Shown: positions 16,847 through 27,972 of the stretch, piece by piece | Numbering within the stretch: position 1 is the stretch's first letter | Layout of the letters: each line of letters begins with the position of its first letter | Assembly (NCBI RefSeq): GCF_000484635.1 | Contig: NZ_AXVM01000009.1 | Coordinates: forward strand, 41,098 to 105,097 | DNA from: Comamonas badia DSM 17552 | GTDB taxonomy: Bacteria > Pseudomonadota > Gammaproteobacteria > Burkholderiales > Burkholderiaceae_C | Length of the DNA: 64,000 nucleotides | Reading direction: 5' to 3' | Position numbers and translations under genes: made by a program | Notes under the pieces: model-generated | What the model saw: only the letters and a program-made list of their open reading frames with translations | Told to the model about the DNA's origin: nothing | The model's database searches: none

Positions 16847-18175
16847 GTGTTTGAGACCCAAAACGACGCAGCCGCGCCGCTGATCTGGGAGGTTGGCGCG
16901 CTGTGCCGCGCCGTGGCGGACAGTCTGCAGGCGCGCTTCAACCCGGTGGCGGTGCGCGGCGAACTGGCGGGCTTCTCGCGCGCGGCCAGCGGGCATTGCT
17001 ACTTCACGTTGAAAGACTCGCAGGGGCAGCTGCGCTGCGCCATGTTTCGCCGCGCCGCCAGCCAGCTCGCGTTCCACCCGCGCGACGGCGACCAGGTGGA
17101 GCTGCGCGCCAGCCTGGGCGTGTACGAGGCACGTGGCGATCTGCAGCTCATCGTCGAGGACATGCGCCAGGCCGGGCAGGGGCAGCTGTTCGAGCAGTTC
17201 CTGCGGCTCAAGGCCAAACTGGAGGCCGAAGGCCTGTTCGATGCCGCGCGCAAGCGCCCGCTGCCGCTGATGCCGCGCGCCATCGGTCTGGTCACCTCGC
17301 TGGGCGCCGCCGCGCTGCACGACGTGGCCACCACGCTGGCGCGGCGCGTGCCGCATATCCCGGTGGTGCTGGCGCCCGCGCAGGTGCAGGGCGCGGCAGC
17401 ACCGGCAACGCTGTGCGAGGCGCTATCACAGTTGTATCTGCTGACGCAGGATGGGCAAGCGCTGGAAGGCAAAAAGCCTCTGAACCATCCGCCCATCGAC
17501 GTCATCCTGCTGGTGCGCGGCGGCGGCTCGATGGAAGACCTCTGGGCCTTCAACGACGAACAGCTGGCGCGCACCATGGTCCAAAGCCCGGTGCCTCTGG
17601 TGAGCGGCGTGGGGCACGAGACCGATTTCACCATCGCCGATTTCTGCGCCGACCTGCGCGCGCCCACGCCCACGGCCGCCGCCGAGCTGGTGGCGCAGCC
17701 GCGCGCCGACTGGCTGGGGGCGCTGGCGTTGGTGCAGGACCGGCTGCAGCAGGCCGCGCAGCGCCGCATCGATACCGGCCAGCAGCGGCTCGATGGCGCC
17801 GCGCAGCGCCTGGGGCGTCCCTCGGGGCTGGTGGCGGGGGCGCAACTGCGCCTGGCCGGCCAGGCCCAGCGGATGCGCCATGCGGTACTCTCAAAATTGC
17901 AGCTTATGGCGCAGTCTCAGCAAGCGCTGCAAGCTGATTTTTCTCATGTTTTCGAGGGCCGTCTGGCGCGTGAAGCGCAGCGCCTGGACCGCGCGGCGCT
18001 GCGCCTGCAGCTGCTCGATCCGCAGCAGGTGCTTGCGCGCGGCTACGCGTTGCTCACCGATGCGCGGGGGCAGGTGCTGACCCGCCCGGCGCAGGTGCGC
18101 ACCGGCGCGCCGGTGCACGCCCGCCTGGCCGAGGGCGAACTCGATCTGACCGTGGCGCAGCCACGCCTGCTGTAG
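16847..18175 (+). CDS. xseA: Exodeoxyribonuclease VII large subunit
   Basis: A 442-residue XseA, usual for the family. An N-terminal OB fold (VAVRGELAGFSRAASGHCYFTLKD) is followed by the catalytic core with GLVTSLGAAALHD, VRGGGSMEDLWAFNDE and SGVGHETDFTIADFCADLRAPTPTAAAE, then a C-terminal coiled coil. With XseB it degrades single-stranded DNA from both ends. The start is GTG at 16847 with no strong ribosome-binding site. Two segments (17422-17482 and 17890-17946) look like copies of the dispersed ~50-bp repeat translated in frame. xseB is not in the window. Confidence 0.94.
   Translation: MFETQNDAAAPLIWEVGALCRAVADSLQARFNPVAVRGELAGFSRAASGHCYFTLKDSQGQLRCAMFRRAASQLAFHPRDGDQVELRASLGVYEARGDLQLIVEDMRQAGQGQLFEQFLRLKAKLEAEGLFDAARKRPLPLMPRAIGLVTSLGAAALHDVATTLARRVPHIPVVLAPAQVQGAAAPATLCEALSQLYLLTQDGQALEGKKPLNHPPIDVILLVRGGGSMEDLWAFNDEQLARTMVQSPVPLVSGVGHETDFTIADFCADLRAPTPTAAAELVAQPRADWLGALALVQDRLQQAAQRRIDTGQQRLDGAAQRLGRPSGLVAGAQLRLAGQAQRMRHAVLSKLQLMAQSQQALQADFSHVFEGRLAREAQRLDRAALRLQLLDPQQVLARGYALLTDARGQVLTRPAQVRTGAPVHARLAEGELDLTVAQPRLL
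17422..17482 (+). repeat. ~50-bp dispersed repeat, copy 1 in xseA
   Basis: Cores are GACGCAGGATGGGCAAGCGC and TGGAAGGCAAAAAGCC. The first is almost identical to the truB copy read on the same strand. It is translated as LTQDGQALEGKKPL. Confidence 0.65.
17890..17946 (+). repeat. ~50-bp dispersed repeat, copy 2 in xseA
   Basis: AATTGCAGCTTATGGCGCAG is followed by CAAGCGCTGCAAGCTGATTT. It is diverged but keeps the arm order. It lies in the C-terminal coiled-coil part of XseA. Confidence 0.5.
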
Positions 18176-18185
18176 GAGTTTGTCC

Positions 18186-19421
18186 ATGCTCTCGATGGAA
18201 GCGCCCGCCCAAGCCGCCCCCCGCTGGGCCGCGCTGCGCCGCGATGCCGGCGTGACCTATGCCGTCAACGGCCTGATCGGCTTCATCTTCGCGGCCACCG
18301 GGCCGGTGGCGGTCATCCTTTCGGTGGGCCTGCGCGGCGGCTTGTCGGAAGCGGACCTGGCCTCGTGGATCTTCGGCGCCTTCTTTCTCAACGGCCTCAT
18401 CACGCTGCTGATGTCCTGGCGCTACCGCCAGCCGCTGGCGTTCTTCTGGACCATTCCGGGCACGGTGCTGGTCGGGCCGGCGCTGGGGCATCTGAGCTTC
18501 CCCGAGGTGATCGGCGCCTTTTTCGCCACCGGCGTGCTGATGCTGCTGCTGGGCGTGAGCGGCTGGGTGCGGCGCGCGATGGCGGCCGTGCCCATGCCCA
18601 TCGTCATGGGCATGGTGGCGGGGGTGTTCCTGCGCTTTGGCACCGATCTGGTGCGCGCGCTGCACCAGGACGTGCCGATCGCCGCGCCCATGGTCATCAC
18701 CTTCCTGCTGCTGAGTGCCTGGCCGCGCCTGGGCCGGCGGCTGCCGCCCATGCTGGGCGCGCTGCTGGTGGGCGCGGTCGCCGTGATGTTCTCGGCACGG
18801 TTTGCGCCGGAGCTGAACGCCAGCATGGTCCTGGCACGTCCCCATCTCTACGCACCGGCCTGGTCGCTGCAGGCCATGGTCGAACTGGTGCTGCCGCTGG
18901 CCATCACCGTGCTGGTGGTGCAGAACGGGCAGGGCGTGGCGGTGCTGAAGGTGGCGGGGCACGAAGCGCCGGTGAACGCGGTCACGCTGGCCTGCGGCCT
19001 GGGCTCCATGGTCAGCGCCTTTGTCGGCACGGTATCGACCTGCCTCACGGGGCCGACCAACGCCATCATCGTTTCCTCGGGCGAGCAGCGGCGCCACTAC
19101 ACCGGCGCGCTGGTCGTCGGCCTGCTGGCGATGGCGTTTGGCCTGCTCTCGCCGCTGTTCACGCGCCTGATGCTGGCCACGCCCCCGGCCTTCATCGCCA
19201 CGCTGGCGGGGCTGGCCATGCTGCGGGTGCTGCAGACCGCGTTTGTCGCCTCGTTCGCCGGGCGCTTTTCGCTCGGGGCGCTGGTGGCGTTTCTGGTGAC
19301 GGTGACGGATTTGACGATCCTGAACATCGGCGCCGCCTTCTGGGGGCTGGTCGCGGGCGTGCTGGTGTCGCTGCTGCTGGAACGCCCCGATTTCGCCGCG
19401 CTGCGTCGGCCGGGCGGCTGA
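18186..19421 (+). CDS. Benzoate/H+ symporter-like (BenE family) membrane protein
   Basis: A polytopic inner-membrane protein of 411 residues with roughly 11-12 hydrophobic segments. It has features I associate with BenE: an N-terminal GVTYAVNGLIGFIFAATGPVA segment, FWTIPGTVLVGPAL and CGLGSMVSAFVGTVSTCLTGP. BenE members import benzoate or related aromatics with protons, but no aromatic-degradation genes are nearby, so the substrate is open. The ATG at 18186 has AGGAG 7 bases upstream; a TTG at 18180 is too close to it. It starts 10 bases after xseA. Confidence 0.78.
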   Translation: MLSMEAPAQAAPRWAALRRDAGVTYAVNGLIGFIFAATGPVAVILSVGLRGGLSEADLASWIFGAFFLNGLITLLMSWRYRQPLAFFWTIPGTVLVGPALGHLSFPEVIGAFFATGVLMLLLGVSGWVRRAMAAVPMPIVMGMVAGVFLRFGTDLVRALHQDVPIAAPMVITFLLLSAWPRLGRRLPPMLGALLVGAVAVMFSARFAPELNASMVLARPHLYAPAWSLQAMVELVLPLAITVLVVQNGQGVAVLKVAGHEAPVNAVTLACGLGSMVSAFVGTVSTCLTGPTNAIIVSSGEQRRHYTGALVVGLLAMAFGLLSPLFTRLMLATPPAFIATLAGLAMLRVLQTAFVASFAGRFSLGALVAFLVTVTDLTILNIGAAFWGLVAGVLVSLLLERPDFAALRRPGG

Positions 19422-19552
19422 ATTTCGCAGTGGGCGATGGGGCTGCGCCGGCGCGGTCGGGCAGGCGGCCTCATACCTTCCTACAATGCCCGAGTTGACC
19501 GCGCGGTTGCGCGGCCACCGGTTTTATTGACAGACAAGGAAAGGAACACACC

Positions 19553-20134
19553 ATGCAACACGAATTGCCCGCTTTGCCCTATGCTATGGACGCGCTGGCG
19601 CCCCACATCAGCAAGGAAACGCTGGAGTTTCACTACGGCAAGCACCACAACGGCTACGTCACCAATCTGAACAACCTGCAGAAGGGCACCGAGTTCGAGA
19701 GCATGTCGCTCGAGGACATCGTCAAGAAGGCGAGCGGCGGCCTCTTCAACAACGCCGCCCAGGTCTGGAACCACACCTTCTTCTGGCACAGCATGAAGCC
19801 CAACGGCGGCGGCCACCCCGGCGGCGCGCTGGCCAAGGCGATCGACGCCAAGTGGGGCAGCTACGCCGCCTTCCGCGAGGCCTTCGTCAAGAGCGCCGGA
19901 GGCAACTTTGGCTCGGGCTGGACCTGGCTGGTGAAGAAGGCCGATGGCAGCGTGGACATCGTCAACACCAGCAACGCCGCCACCCCGCTGACCGGCGCCG
20001 ACAAGCCGCTGATGACGGTGGACGTATGGGAACACGCCTACTACATCGATTACCGCAATGCACGGCCGAAGTTCGTCGAGACGGTGATGGACCACCTCGT
20101 CAACTGGCAGTTCGCCGAGAAGAATTTCGGCTGA
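19553..20134 (+). CDS. sodB: Superoxide dismutase (Fe type)
   Basis: A 193-residue Fe/Mn superoxide dismutase. Metal ligands are visible: His in [13 protein letters not shown], His in [13 protein letters not shown], and Asp/His in [13 protein letters not shown]. The composition ([18 protein letters not shown] end) fits the iron form. It is cytoplasmic and converts superoxide to peroxide and oxygen. AAGGAAAGGAA precedes the ATG. An intrinsic terminator follows at 20167, so it is probably monocistronic. Confidence 0.95.
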   Translation: MQHELPALPYAMDALAPHISKETLEFHYGKHHNGYVTNLNNLQKGTEFESMSLEDIVKKASGGLFNNAAQVWNHTFFWHSMKPNGGGHPGGALAKAIDAKWGSYAAFREAFVKSAGGNFGSGWTWLVKKADGSVDIVNTSNAATPLTGADKPLMTVDVWEHAYYIDYRNARPKFVETVMDHLVNWQFAEKNFG

Positions 20135-20166
20135 TGGTTGGCCGACGGGTTCGGCATCGGCTGCAA

Positions 20167-20198
20167 GGGTCTTTGGCTTGGCGTCAAAGGCCCTTTTT
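20167..20198 (+). terminator. Intrinsic terminator after sodB
   Basis: A GGGTCTTTG/CAAAGGCCC stem (9 bp with one G-U, 9-base loop) is followed by TTTTT, 32 bases past the sodB stop. Confidence 0.8.
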
Positions 20199-20330
20199 GC
20201 TGGGCGCGTGATGGAGCAAGGCGGATTTTTGCCAAATGAAATCCGTCTCAGATATCATGAAAACTTGGTCCAGCGCCCGTGATCCGGGCCGGATTCCCAT
20301 TGTTTTCCGCCATTTCCGGAGGCTTGCGCG

Positions 20331-22565
20331 ATGAGCACACCAGAGACATCCATCATCTACACGCTGACCGACGAGGCCCCGCGCCTTGCCACCGCATCCC
20401 TGCTGCCGATCGTGCAGGCGTTCGCCGCGTCGGCCGGCATCCACATGCAGAGCAGCGACATCTCGCTGTCAGCGCGCATCCTGGCGCAATTTCCCGAGCT
20501 GCTGAGCGACGCGCAGAAGGTGCCCGACACCCTGGCCGAGCTGGGCAGAAAGACGCTGCAGCCCGACGCCAACATCATCAAGCTGCCCAACATCAGCGCC
20601 ACCGTGGCGCAGCTCAAGGCGGCGATCAAGGAACTGCAGGGCAAGGGCTACAAAATCCCCGATTTCCCGGATGCGCCCAGGAACGATCAGGAAAAGGACA
20701 TCCGCACGCGCTACGAGCGCTGCACCGGCAGCGCCGTGAACCCGGTCATCCGCCAGGGCAATTCCGACCGCCGCGCGCCCAAGGCCGTCAAGGAATACGC
20801 GCGCAAGCACCCGCACAAGATGGGCGAATGGTCGGCTGCCTCGCGCACCCATGTCTCGCACATGAAGCGGGGCGATTTCTACAACGATGAACTCTCCATC
20901 ACGCTGGACCAGGCGCGCGAGGTGCGCATGGAGCTGGTTACCCAGGGTGGCAAGACCATCGTGCTCAAGCCCAAGGTCAGCCTGCTGGACCGCGACGTGG
21001 TCGATTCGATGTTCTTCAGCAAGAAGGCCTTGCTCGATTTCTACCAGGAGCAGATCGACGATGCGCGCAAGACCGGCGTGCTGTTCTCGCTGCACGTCAA
21101 GGCGACCATGCTCAAGGTCTCGCACCCCATCGTGTTCGGCCACTGCGTGCGCGTGTTCTACAAGGACGCGTTTGCCAAGCACGCCAAGGTGCTGGAGCAG
21201 CTGGGCGTGAACGTGAACAACGGCATGGTCGATCTCTACAACAAGATCGCCACGCTGCCCAAGAGCGTGCAGGAGGAAATCCGCGCCGATCTGCATGCCT
21301 GCCATGCCAACGGGCCCGAGCTGGCCATGGTCGATTCGGACAAGGGCATCACCAATTTCCACTCGCCCAACGACGTGATCGTCGATGCCTCCATGCCCTC
21401 GATGATCCGCAACGGCGGCAAGATGTACGGCGCCGACGGGCGGCTGAAGGAAGTCAAGGCCGTGATGCCCGAATCGACCTTTGCCCGCATCTACCAGGAG
21501 ATGATCAACTTCTGCAAGTGGCACGGCGCGTTCGACCCGGTGACCATGGGCACCGTGCCCAACGTCGGCCTGATGGCGCAGGGCGCGGAGGAATACGGCT
21601 CCAACGACAAGACCTTCGAGATCGCCGAGGACGGCACGGTGCGGATCACCGACAACGCCACGGGCGAGGTGCTGCTCAGCCAGAAGGTCGAACAGGGCGA
21701 CATCTGGCGCATGTGCCGCACCACGGATGCCGCCATCCGCGACTGGGTGAAGCTGGCCGTCACGCGCGCGCGCAATTCCGGCATGCCGGTGGTGTTCTGG
21801 CTCGACCCCTACCGTCCGCACGAGAATCAGCTCATCACCAAGGTCAAGATGTACCTCAACGAGCACGACACCAAGGGGCTGGAAATCCACCTGATGAGCC
21901 AGGTGCGTGCGATGCGCTACACGCTGGAGCGCATCGTGCGCGGGCTGGACACCATCAGCGCCACCGGCAACATCCTGCGCGACTACCTGACCGACCTGTT
22001 TCCCATCATGGAGCTGGGCACCAGCGCCAAGATGCTGTCCATCGTGCCCATGCTCGCGGGCGGCGGCATGTACGAGACCGGGGCCGGCGGCTCGGCGCCC
22101 AAGCATGTGGAGCAGCTGGTGGAAGAAAACCACCTGCGCTGGGATTCGCTGGGCGAATTCCTGGCCCTGGCGGTGAGCCTGGAAGAGCTGGGCCTCAAGC
22201 ACCACAACGCGCGTGCGGTGGTGCTGGCCAAGGCACTGGATGCGGCCACCGGCAAGCTGCTGGACAACAACAAGAGCCCGAGCCGGCGCACCGGCGAACT
22301 GGACAACCGCGGCAGCCATTTCTATCTGGCGCTGTACTGGGCGCAGGAACTGGCGGCTCAAAAGGACGATGCCGAGCTCGCGGCCAAATTTGCGCCGCTG
22401 GCAAAGGCGCTGACGGACAACGAAGCGAAGATCGTCGGCGAGCTCAACACGGTGCAGGGCAAGCATGTGGACATCGGCGGCTACTACCTGCCCGATGTGG
22501 CCAAGCTGGAAACGGTGATGCGCCCGAGCGGGACCTTCAATGCAGCCTTGGCGGCTCTGAAGTAA
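20331..22565 (+). CDS. icd: Isocitrate dehydrogenase (NADP+), monomeric type
   Basis: A 744-residue monomeric IDH, unrelated in length to the ~415-residue dimeric form. Typical stretches are [56 protein letters not shown] and the C-terminal [10 protein letters not shown]. It oxidises isocitrate to 2-oxoglutarate in the TCA cycle with NADP. The start is supported by GGAGG upstream. Two GC-rich hairpins follow the stop (22580-22607 and 22625-22642) but without T-runs. Confidence 0.96.
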   Translation: MSTPETSIIYTLTDEAPRLATASLLPIVQAFAASAGIHMQSSDISLSARILAQFPELLSDAQKVPDTLAELGRKTLQPDANIIKLPNISATVAQLKAAIKELQGKGYKIPDFPDAPRNDQEKDIRTRYERCTGSAVNPVIRQGNSDRRAPKAVKEYARKHPHKMGEWSAASRTHVSHMKRGDFYNDELSITLDQAREVRMELVTQGGKTIVLKPKVSLLDRDVVDSMFFSKKALLDFYQEQIDDARKTGVLFSLHVKATMLKVSHPIVFGHCVRVFYKDAFAKHAKVLEQLGVNVNNGMVDLYNKIATLPKSVQEEIRADLHACHANGPELAMVDSDKGITNFHSPNDVIVDASMPSMIRNGGKMYGADGRLKEVKAVMPESTFARIYQEMINFCKWHGAFDPVTMGTVPNVGLMAQGAEEYGSNDKTFEIAEDGTVRITDNATGEVLLSQKVEQGDIWRMCRTTDAAIRDWVKLAVTRARNSGMPVVFWLDPYRPHENQLITKVKMYLNEHDTKGLEIHLMSQVRAMRYTLERIVRGLDTISATGNILRDYLTDLFPIMELGTSAKMLSIVPMLAGGGMYETGAGGSAPKHVEQLVEENHLRWDSLGEFLALAVSLEELGLKHHNARAVVLAKALDAATGKLLDNNKSPSRRTGELDNRGSHFYLALYWAQELAAQKDDAELAAKFAPLAKALTDNEAKIVGELNTVQGKHVDIGGYYLPDVAKLETVMRPSGTFNAALAALK

Positions 22566-22624
22566 AGTTCGAGGTTTCCAGCTCCGGCTCGGTCGGGCGC
22601 CGGAGCTTGCCGGCCGCATTGAAA

Positions 22625-22642
22625 CGCCGCCCTTGGGCGGCG
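22625..22642. other. Perfect GC hairpin after icd
   Basis: CGCCGCCC/GGGCGGCG, 8 bp with a 2-base loop, preceded at 22580-22607 by a 9-bp AGCTCCGGC/GCCGGAGCT hairpin. No T-tract follows, so termination is uncertain. Confidence 0.4.
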
Positions 22643-22693
22643 CTGCCGTCATTGCCGCCCTTGCGGGCAAGACCCTGCCAGCTACCCAGTCGC

Positions 22694-22720
22694 TAAAGGT
22701 GCATATGATATGCACCTTTA
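22694..22720. promoter_or_regulatory. Perfect 27-nt palindrome upstream of sufB
   Basis: Arm TAAAGGTGCATAT, central G at 22707, then the exact reverse complement. It ends 22 bases before the sufB ATG and contains a TATGAT that could be the -10. Its form (AAGGTGCAT...ATGCACCTT, 11+1+11) resembles the NsrR-type site of Rrf2 regulators, with AAGATGCAT half-sites. It is probably the operator of the suf operon; no regulator gene lies nearby. Confidence 0.6.
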
Positions 22721-22742
22721 ACGCATTTCCACAGCGAGACCC

Positions 22743-24236
<1,494 letters not shown>

Positions 24237-24285
24237 TCCATCGCCGGGCGGTGTTTTCAGAAATTTTCAAGAAGAGAGTCCAACC

Positions 24286-25062
24286 ATGAGTGCTTCCTCC
24301 GCCTTGCTGCAGGTGCGTGATCTGCGGGTCGATATCGGCGAGCGCACCGTGCTGCAATCGGTCACCCTGGATGTGCAGCCGGGCAGCCTGGTGGTGCTGA
24401 TGGGCGCCAACGGCAGCGGCAAGAGCACGCTGGGCATGGCGCTGGCGGGGCATCCCAATTACCACGTGGTGTCGGGCCAGGCGCTGCTTGATGGCAAGAA
24501 CCTGCTGGAACTGGAGGCGCACGAACGCGCGCGCGCCGGGCTGTTTGTCTCGTTCCAGGCGCCGCCCGATGTGCCGGGCGTGAAGAACAACCTCTTCGTG
24601 CGCACCGCGCTGAACGCCGTGCGCCAGGCGCGCGGCGAGGAGCCGCAGGATGCGTTTGACTTCCTCGCCAGCGCCAAGGCGGCGGCCAAGGAACTGGGGC
24701 TGCCCGCCAGCATGCTGGGCCGCCCGGTGAACGAGGGTTTTTCGGGCGGCGAGCGCAAGCGCAATGAGCTGCTGCAGCTGTCGCTGATGCAGCCCAGGCT
24801 GGCGATGCTCGACGAAATCGATTCCGGCATGGACGTGGACGGCGTGCGGGCGGTGGTCAAGCTGGTGGAGCGCCTGCGCAGCGAAGGCACGGCCTTCATC
24901 ATCATCTCCCACTACCTGCAGATGATCGAATCGCTGCACCCGGACGCCGTGCTGCGCCTGGATGGCGGCAAGATCGTCGAGGAAGGCGACATGGAGCTGG
25001 CCCGCAGCATCGCGCGTACCGGCTTCAAGCAGCATGCGGCGGCTGTGGGAGCACCGGCATGA
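24286..25062 (+). CDS. sufC: Fe-S cluster assembly ATPase SufC
   Basis: A 258-residue ABC-type ATPase. It has Walker A GANGSGKST, the signature FSGGERKRNELLQ, Walker B LAMLDEIDSGMD and the H-loop ISHY. It powers the SufBCD scaffold and is not a transporter. The reading frame continues upstream into sufB, but MSASSALLQVRDLRV at 24286 is the natural start. Its last codons overlap the sufD start (ATGA). Confidence 0.97.
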   Translation: MSASSALLQVRDLRVDIGERTVLQSVTLDVQPGSLVVLMGANGSGKSTLGMALAGHPNYHVVSGQALLDGKNLLELEAHERARAGLFVSFQAPPDVPGVKNNLFVRTALNAVRQARGEEPQDAFDFLASAKAAAKELGLPASMLGRPVNEGFSGGERKRNELLQLSLMQPRLAMLDEIDSGMDVDGVRAVVKLVERLRSEGTAFIIISHYLQMIESLHPDAVLRLDGGKIVEEGDMELARSIARTGFKQHAAAVGAPA

Positions 25063-26252
25063 GCGATGTTCTTGCACAGCGCCAGGCCGCGCGCGCGCAG
25101 GCGCAGCAACTGGGCTGGCCGGGCCGGCGCAGCGAGCATTTCCGTGCCCTGCCGCCGCCCGTGTTCGAACGCTGGATGCACGCCGAGTTGCCGCAGGAGA
25201 TGGCCAGCGGCTGGACCGTGGAGCAAAGCGCCGGCAGTGGCGTGAGCGTGCGCACGCTGAATGCGCTCGATGCCAGCGAGCGCGCCGTGCTGCTGGCCCA
25301 TTTGCCTGCGCCCGAAGACGATCGCGCCGCGCCTTTCGCCTGGGCCCACCGCGCCCTGTGCACGGGCGCCTTGCATCTGCAGGTTTCCGCATCCGCGGGG
25401 ACGGCGGTGCTGCGGCTCAAGCACTTGGCCGCGGGCACGGTGCAGGCCCCGGCGCTCATCGTCGAGCTGCAGGAAGGCGCACGGCTGGTGCTGATCGAGG
25501 AACATGCCTGGCCGCGGGAGCCGGACGGCGTGGCGCAGAACCTGGTCGCCCATATCCATCTTGCGGCAGGGGCGCACATGCAGCATTTGCGCATCGTCAC
25601 GCCCGGCGCGAAGGACCGTGTGGCCCACCACGTGCAGGTGGCGTTGCAGGGCAAGACCCACTACGCGCAGGCGCTCGCCGCCACCGGCTGCGGCTACCAC
25701 CTGCAGCGCAATACGGTGCAGCTGACCGAGCGGGACGCCGAATCGCGCCATGCCGCGCTGGTGCTCAATGCCGATCAGGCACTGGACTACCAAATGGTGG
25801 GCAGGCTGGCCGCACCGCGCACGCGCCACCAGGTCGAAACGCTGACGCTGGCCAGCGGCAAGGCCAAATCGGTCTCCAACGCGTATGCGCGCATCGCGCC
25901 CGGCGCGGACGAGGCCGACGTGTTCCAGCGCCTCACCGGCATTGCGCTGCAAGGCCAGCCGCACATGCAGCTGCGCCCGCACCTGGAAATCCTGCACGAC
26001 GCGGTGCAGGCGGTGCACGGCGCCACCTGGGGTGCGCTGCCCGAGGATGCGCTGTTCTATGCCCGCCAGCGCGGTCTGGACGATGCCAGCGCCCGCGCGC
26101 TGATCGTCGAAGGCATGGCGCGCGCGGTGCTGGCGCGCTGCCTGGGCGATACGCTGGACGATGCCGAGGCGCCGCTCGCGCAGTGGCTGGACGGCCCGTG
26201 GCTGGCCGAGGCCATCGCCGCGCAGTGGAACAGGGAGCCCATCCATGGGTAA
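25059..26252 (+). CDS. sufD: Fe-S cluster assembly protein SufD
   Basis: A 397-residue SufD-like beta-helix protein, paralogous to SufB. Visible features are the N-terminal helical WPGRRSEHFRALPPPVFERWM, the core LVLIEEHAWP...HMQHLRIVTPGAKDRVAHHVQV, and the conserved C-terminal HGATWGALPEDALFYARQRGLDD segment with its histidine. It completes the SufBC2D complex. It overlaps sufC by 4 bases and sufS by 8. Confidence 0.93.
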   Translation: MSDVLAQRQAARAQAQQLGWPGRRSEHFRALPPPVFERWMHAELPQEMASGWTVEQSAGSGVSVRTLNALDASERAVLLAHLPAPEDDRAAPFAWAHRALCTGALHLQVSASAGTAVLRLKHLAAGTVQAPALIVELQEGARLVLIEEHAWPREPDGVAQNLVAHIHLAAGAHMQHLRIVTPGAKDRVAHHVQVALQGKTHYAQALAATGCGYHLQRNTVQLTERDAESRHAALVLNADQALDYQMVGRLAAPRTRHQVETLTLASGKAKSVSNAYARIAPGADEADVFQRLTGIALQGQPHMQLRPHLEILHDAVQAVHGATWGALPEDALFYARQRGLDDASARALIVEGMARAVLARCLGDTLDDAEAPLAQWLDGPWLAEAIAAQWNREPIHG

Positions 26253-27504
26253 TGCGGACACCCTGGCGCAAAGGCTGGATGTCGCGGCCGTGCGCGCGCT
26301 GTTCCCGGTGCTGCACCAGCAGGTGCATGGCCACGCGCTGGCCTACCTGGACAACGGCGCGACGACGCAGATGCCGCTGGAGGTGATGGATGCCCTGCGC
26401 CGCTTCGAGACGCATGACCGCGCCAACATCCACCGCGGCGTGCACACGCTGAGCCAGCGCGCCACCGATGCCTTTGATGGCGCGCGGGCGGTGCTCAAGC
26501 GCTTCGTCGGCGCGGGCAAGGCGCATGAGCTGGTGTTCACCTCCGGCACCACCGAGGCGCTCAACACCATCGCCAACGGCCTCTGGGCCGGTGGCCCAGG
26601 TCACGCCTGGCTGCGCGAAGGCGATGAAATCATCGTGAGCGGCCTGGAGCACCATGCCAACATCATCCCGTGGCAGCACGCGGCGCGCCTGACGGGCGCC
26701 AAGCTGCTGATCCTGCGCGCCGACGAACAAGGCCGGGTGCATGAGGCGGACCTCAAAAAGCTGCTCTCGCCGCGCACGCGGGTGTTTTCCATCACGGCCT
26801 GTGCCAACGCCACCGGCGAGCGCCCACCGTATGAGGCGCTGCTCCAGCTGGCCAGTGAGGCGGGTGCGCTGACGGTGCTCGACGCCGCCCAGGCCGTGAG
26901 CCATGCGCTGCCCCATCTCTCCGATCTGGCCTGCGATTTCATGGTGTTTTCGGGCCACAAAATGTATGGCCCCATGGGCACCGGCGCCATGGTGGGCAAG
27001 CGCTCGGCGCTAGAAAAATTGTATCCACTGCGCCTGGGTGGCGACATGGTGGACTGGACCCGCTATGAGGACGCAGGTTTTGCCGAACTGCCCGCGCGCC
27101 TGGAAGGCGGCACGCCCAATGTCGGCGGCGCCGTCGGCCTGGCGGCGGCGGCGCAGTTCATCGAACGCATGGGCCGCGCCGCGATCGACGCACATGTCCA
27201 CGCCTTGCGCGCGCAGGCCCTCGCCGGCCTGCAAAACATAGCCGGCGTGCGCGTGCTGGCGCCGCACGCCAAAGCGTCGGCGCTGGTCTCCTTCGTCGCG
27301 CAGGACGCCCACCCGCACGACATCGGCACGCTGCTCGATGAACGCGGCATCGCCGTGCGCACCGGCCACCACTGCGCGCAGCCGCTGCTCGATCAGCTGG
27401 TGCAGGGGCCCACCACGCGTGCCTCGTTCGCCATCTACAACACCCCCGAAGAAGTGGACCGGCTGATCGCGGCCGTGGCCCACGCCGTGAAAGCCTTGCG
27501 ATGA
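26245..27504 (+). CDS. sufS: Cysteine desulfurase SufS
   Basis: A 419-residue class-V aminotransferase-fold enzyme that takes sulfur from cysteine for cluster assembly. The PLP lysine is in FSGHKMYGP, a conserved histidine pair in LEHHANIIPW, and the persulfide cysteine in RTGHHCAQPLL. The type II (SufS) loop form matches its pairing with SufU. The start at 26245 lies inside the end of sufD; the stop overlaps sufU. Confidence 0.96.
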   Translation: MGNADTLAQRLDVAAVRALFPVLHQQVHGHALAYLDNGATTQMPLEVMDALRRFETHDRANIHRGVHTLSQRATDAFDGARAVLKRFVGAGKAHELVFTSGTTEALNTIANGLWAGGPGHAWLREGDEIIVSGLEHHANIIPWQHAARLTGAKLLILRADEQGRVHEADLKKLLSPRTRVFSITACANATGERPPYEALLQLASEAGALTVLDAAQAVSHALPHLSDLACDFMVFSGHKMYGPMGTGAMVGKRSALEKLYPLRLGGDMVDWTRYEDAGFAELPARLEGGTPNVGGAVGLAAAAQFIERMGRAAIDAHVHALRAQALAGLQNIAGVRVLAPHAKASALVSFVAQDAHPHDIGTLLDERGIAVRTGHHCAQPLLDQLVQGPTTRASFAIYNTPEEVDRLIAAVAHAVKALR

Positions 27505-27968
27505 GCAGCGCCGAAGACGACCTCTACCAGCAGATCGTGATGGAGCACAAGCGTGCGCCACGCAATTTCGGCCACCTGGCGCACCCCACGCACCAGGCGC
27601 AGGGCACCAACCCTTCGTGCGGCGACAAGATCGCGGTGGAGCTGGAGCTCGAAGGCGATCACATCAAGGCCATCGCCTTCAACGGCCAGGCCTGTGCGAT
27701 CTGCATGGCGTCCAGCTCGATGATGACCGAAGCCATCAAGGGCCGCGACGTGCAGCTGGCCAAGGAGCTGCAGCAGCATTTTCGCGGCGTGCTCACCGGC
27801 GAGATCGATCCTGACGATGTCGAGATCGGCAAGCTCGTGGCGCTCGCCGCCGTGCGCCGCTACCCCAGCCGCATCAAATGCGCGCTGCTGGGCTGGCATG
27901 CGCTGATGCATGCGATTGCCGGGCAGGCGGGCGCGGCCACCACCGAAACAGCGAATTCTGGAGAGTAA
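27501..27968 (+). CDS. sufU: SUF system sulfur-acceptor protein SufU
   Basis: A 155-residue U-type protein with the three conserved cysteines in NPSCGDKI, ACAICMASSS and RIKCALLGW, plus the Asp of CGD. In SufU these bind zinc and accept sulfur from SufS; it replaces SufE, which is absent here. The ATG overlaps the sufS stop (ATGA). The C-terminal tail after residue ~140 is Ala/Gly/Thr-rich and probably unstructured. Confidence 0.94.
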   Translation: MSSAEDDLYQQIVMEHKRAPRNFGHLAHPTHQAQGTNPSCGDKIAVELELEGDHIKAIAFNGQACAICMASSSMMTEAIKGRDVQLAKELQQHFRGVLTGEIDPDDVEIGKLVALAAVRRYPSRIKCALLGWHALMHAIAGQAGAATTETANSGE

Positions 27969-27972
27969 AAAC

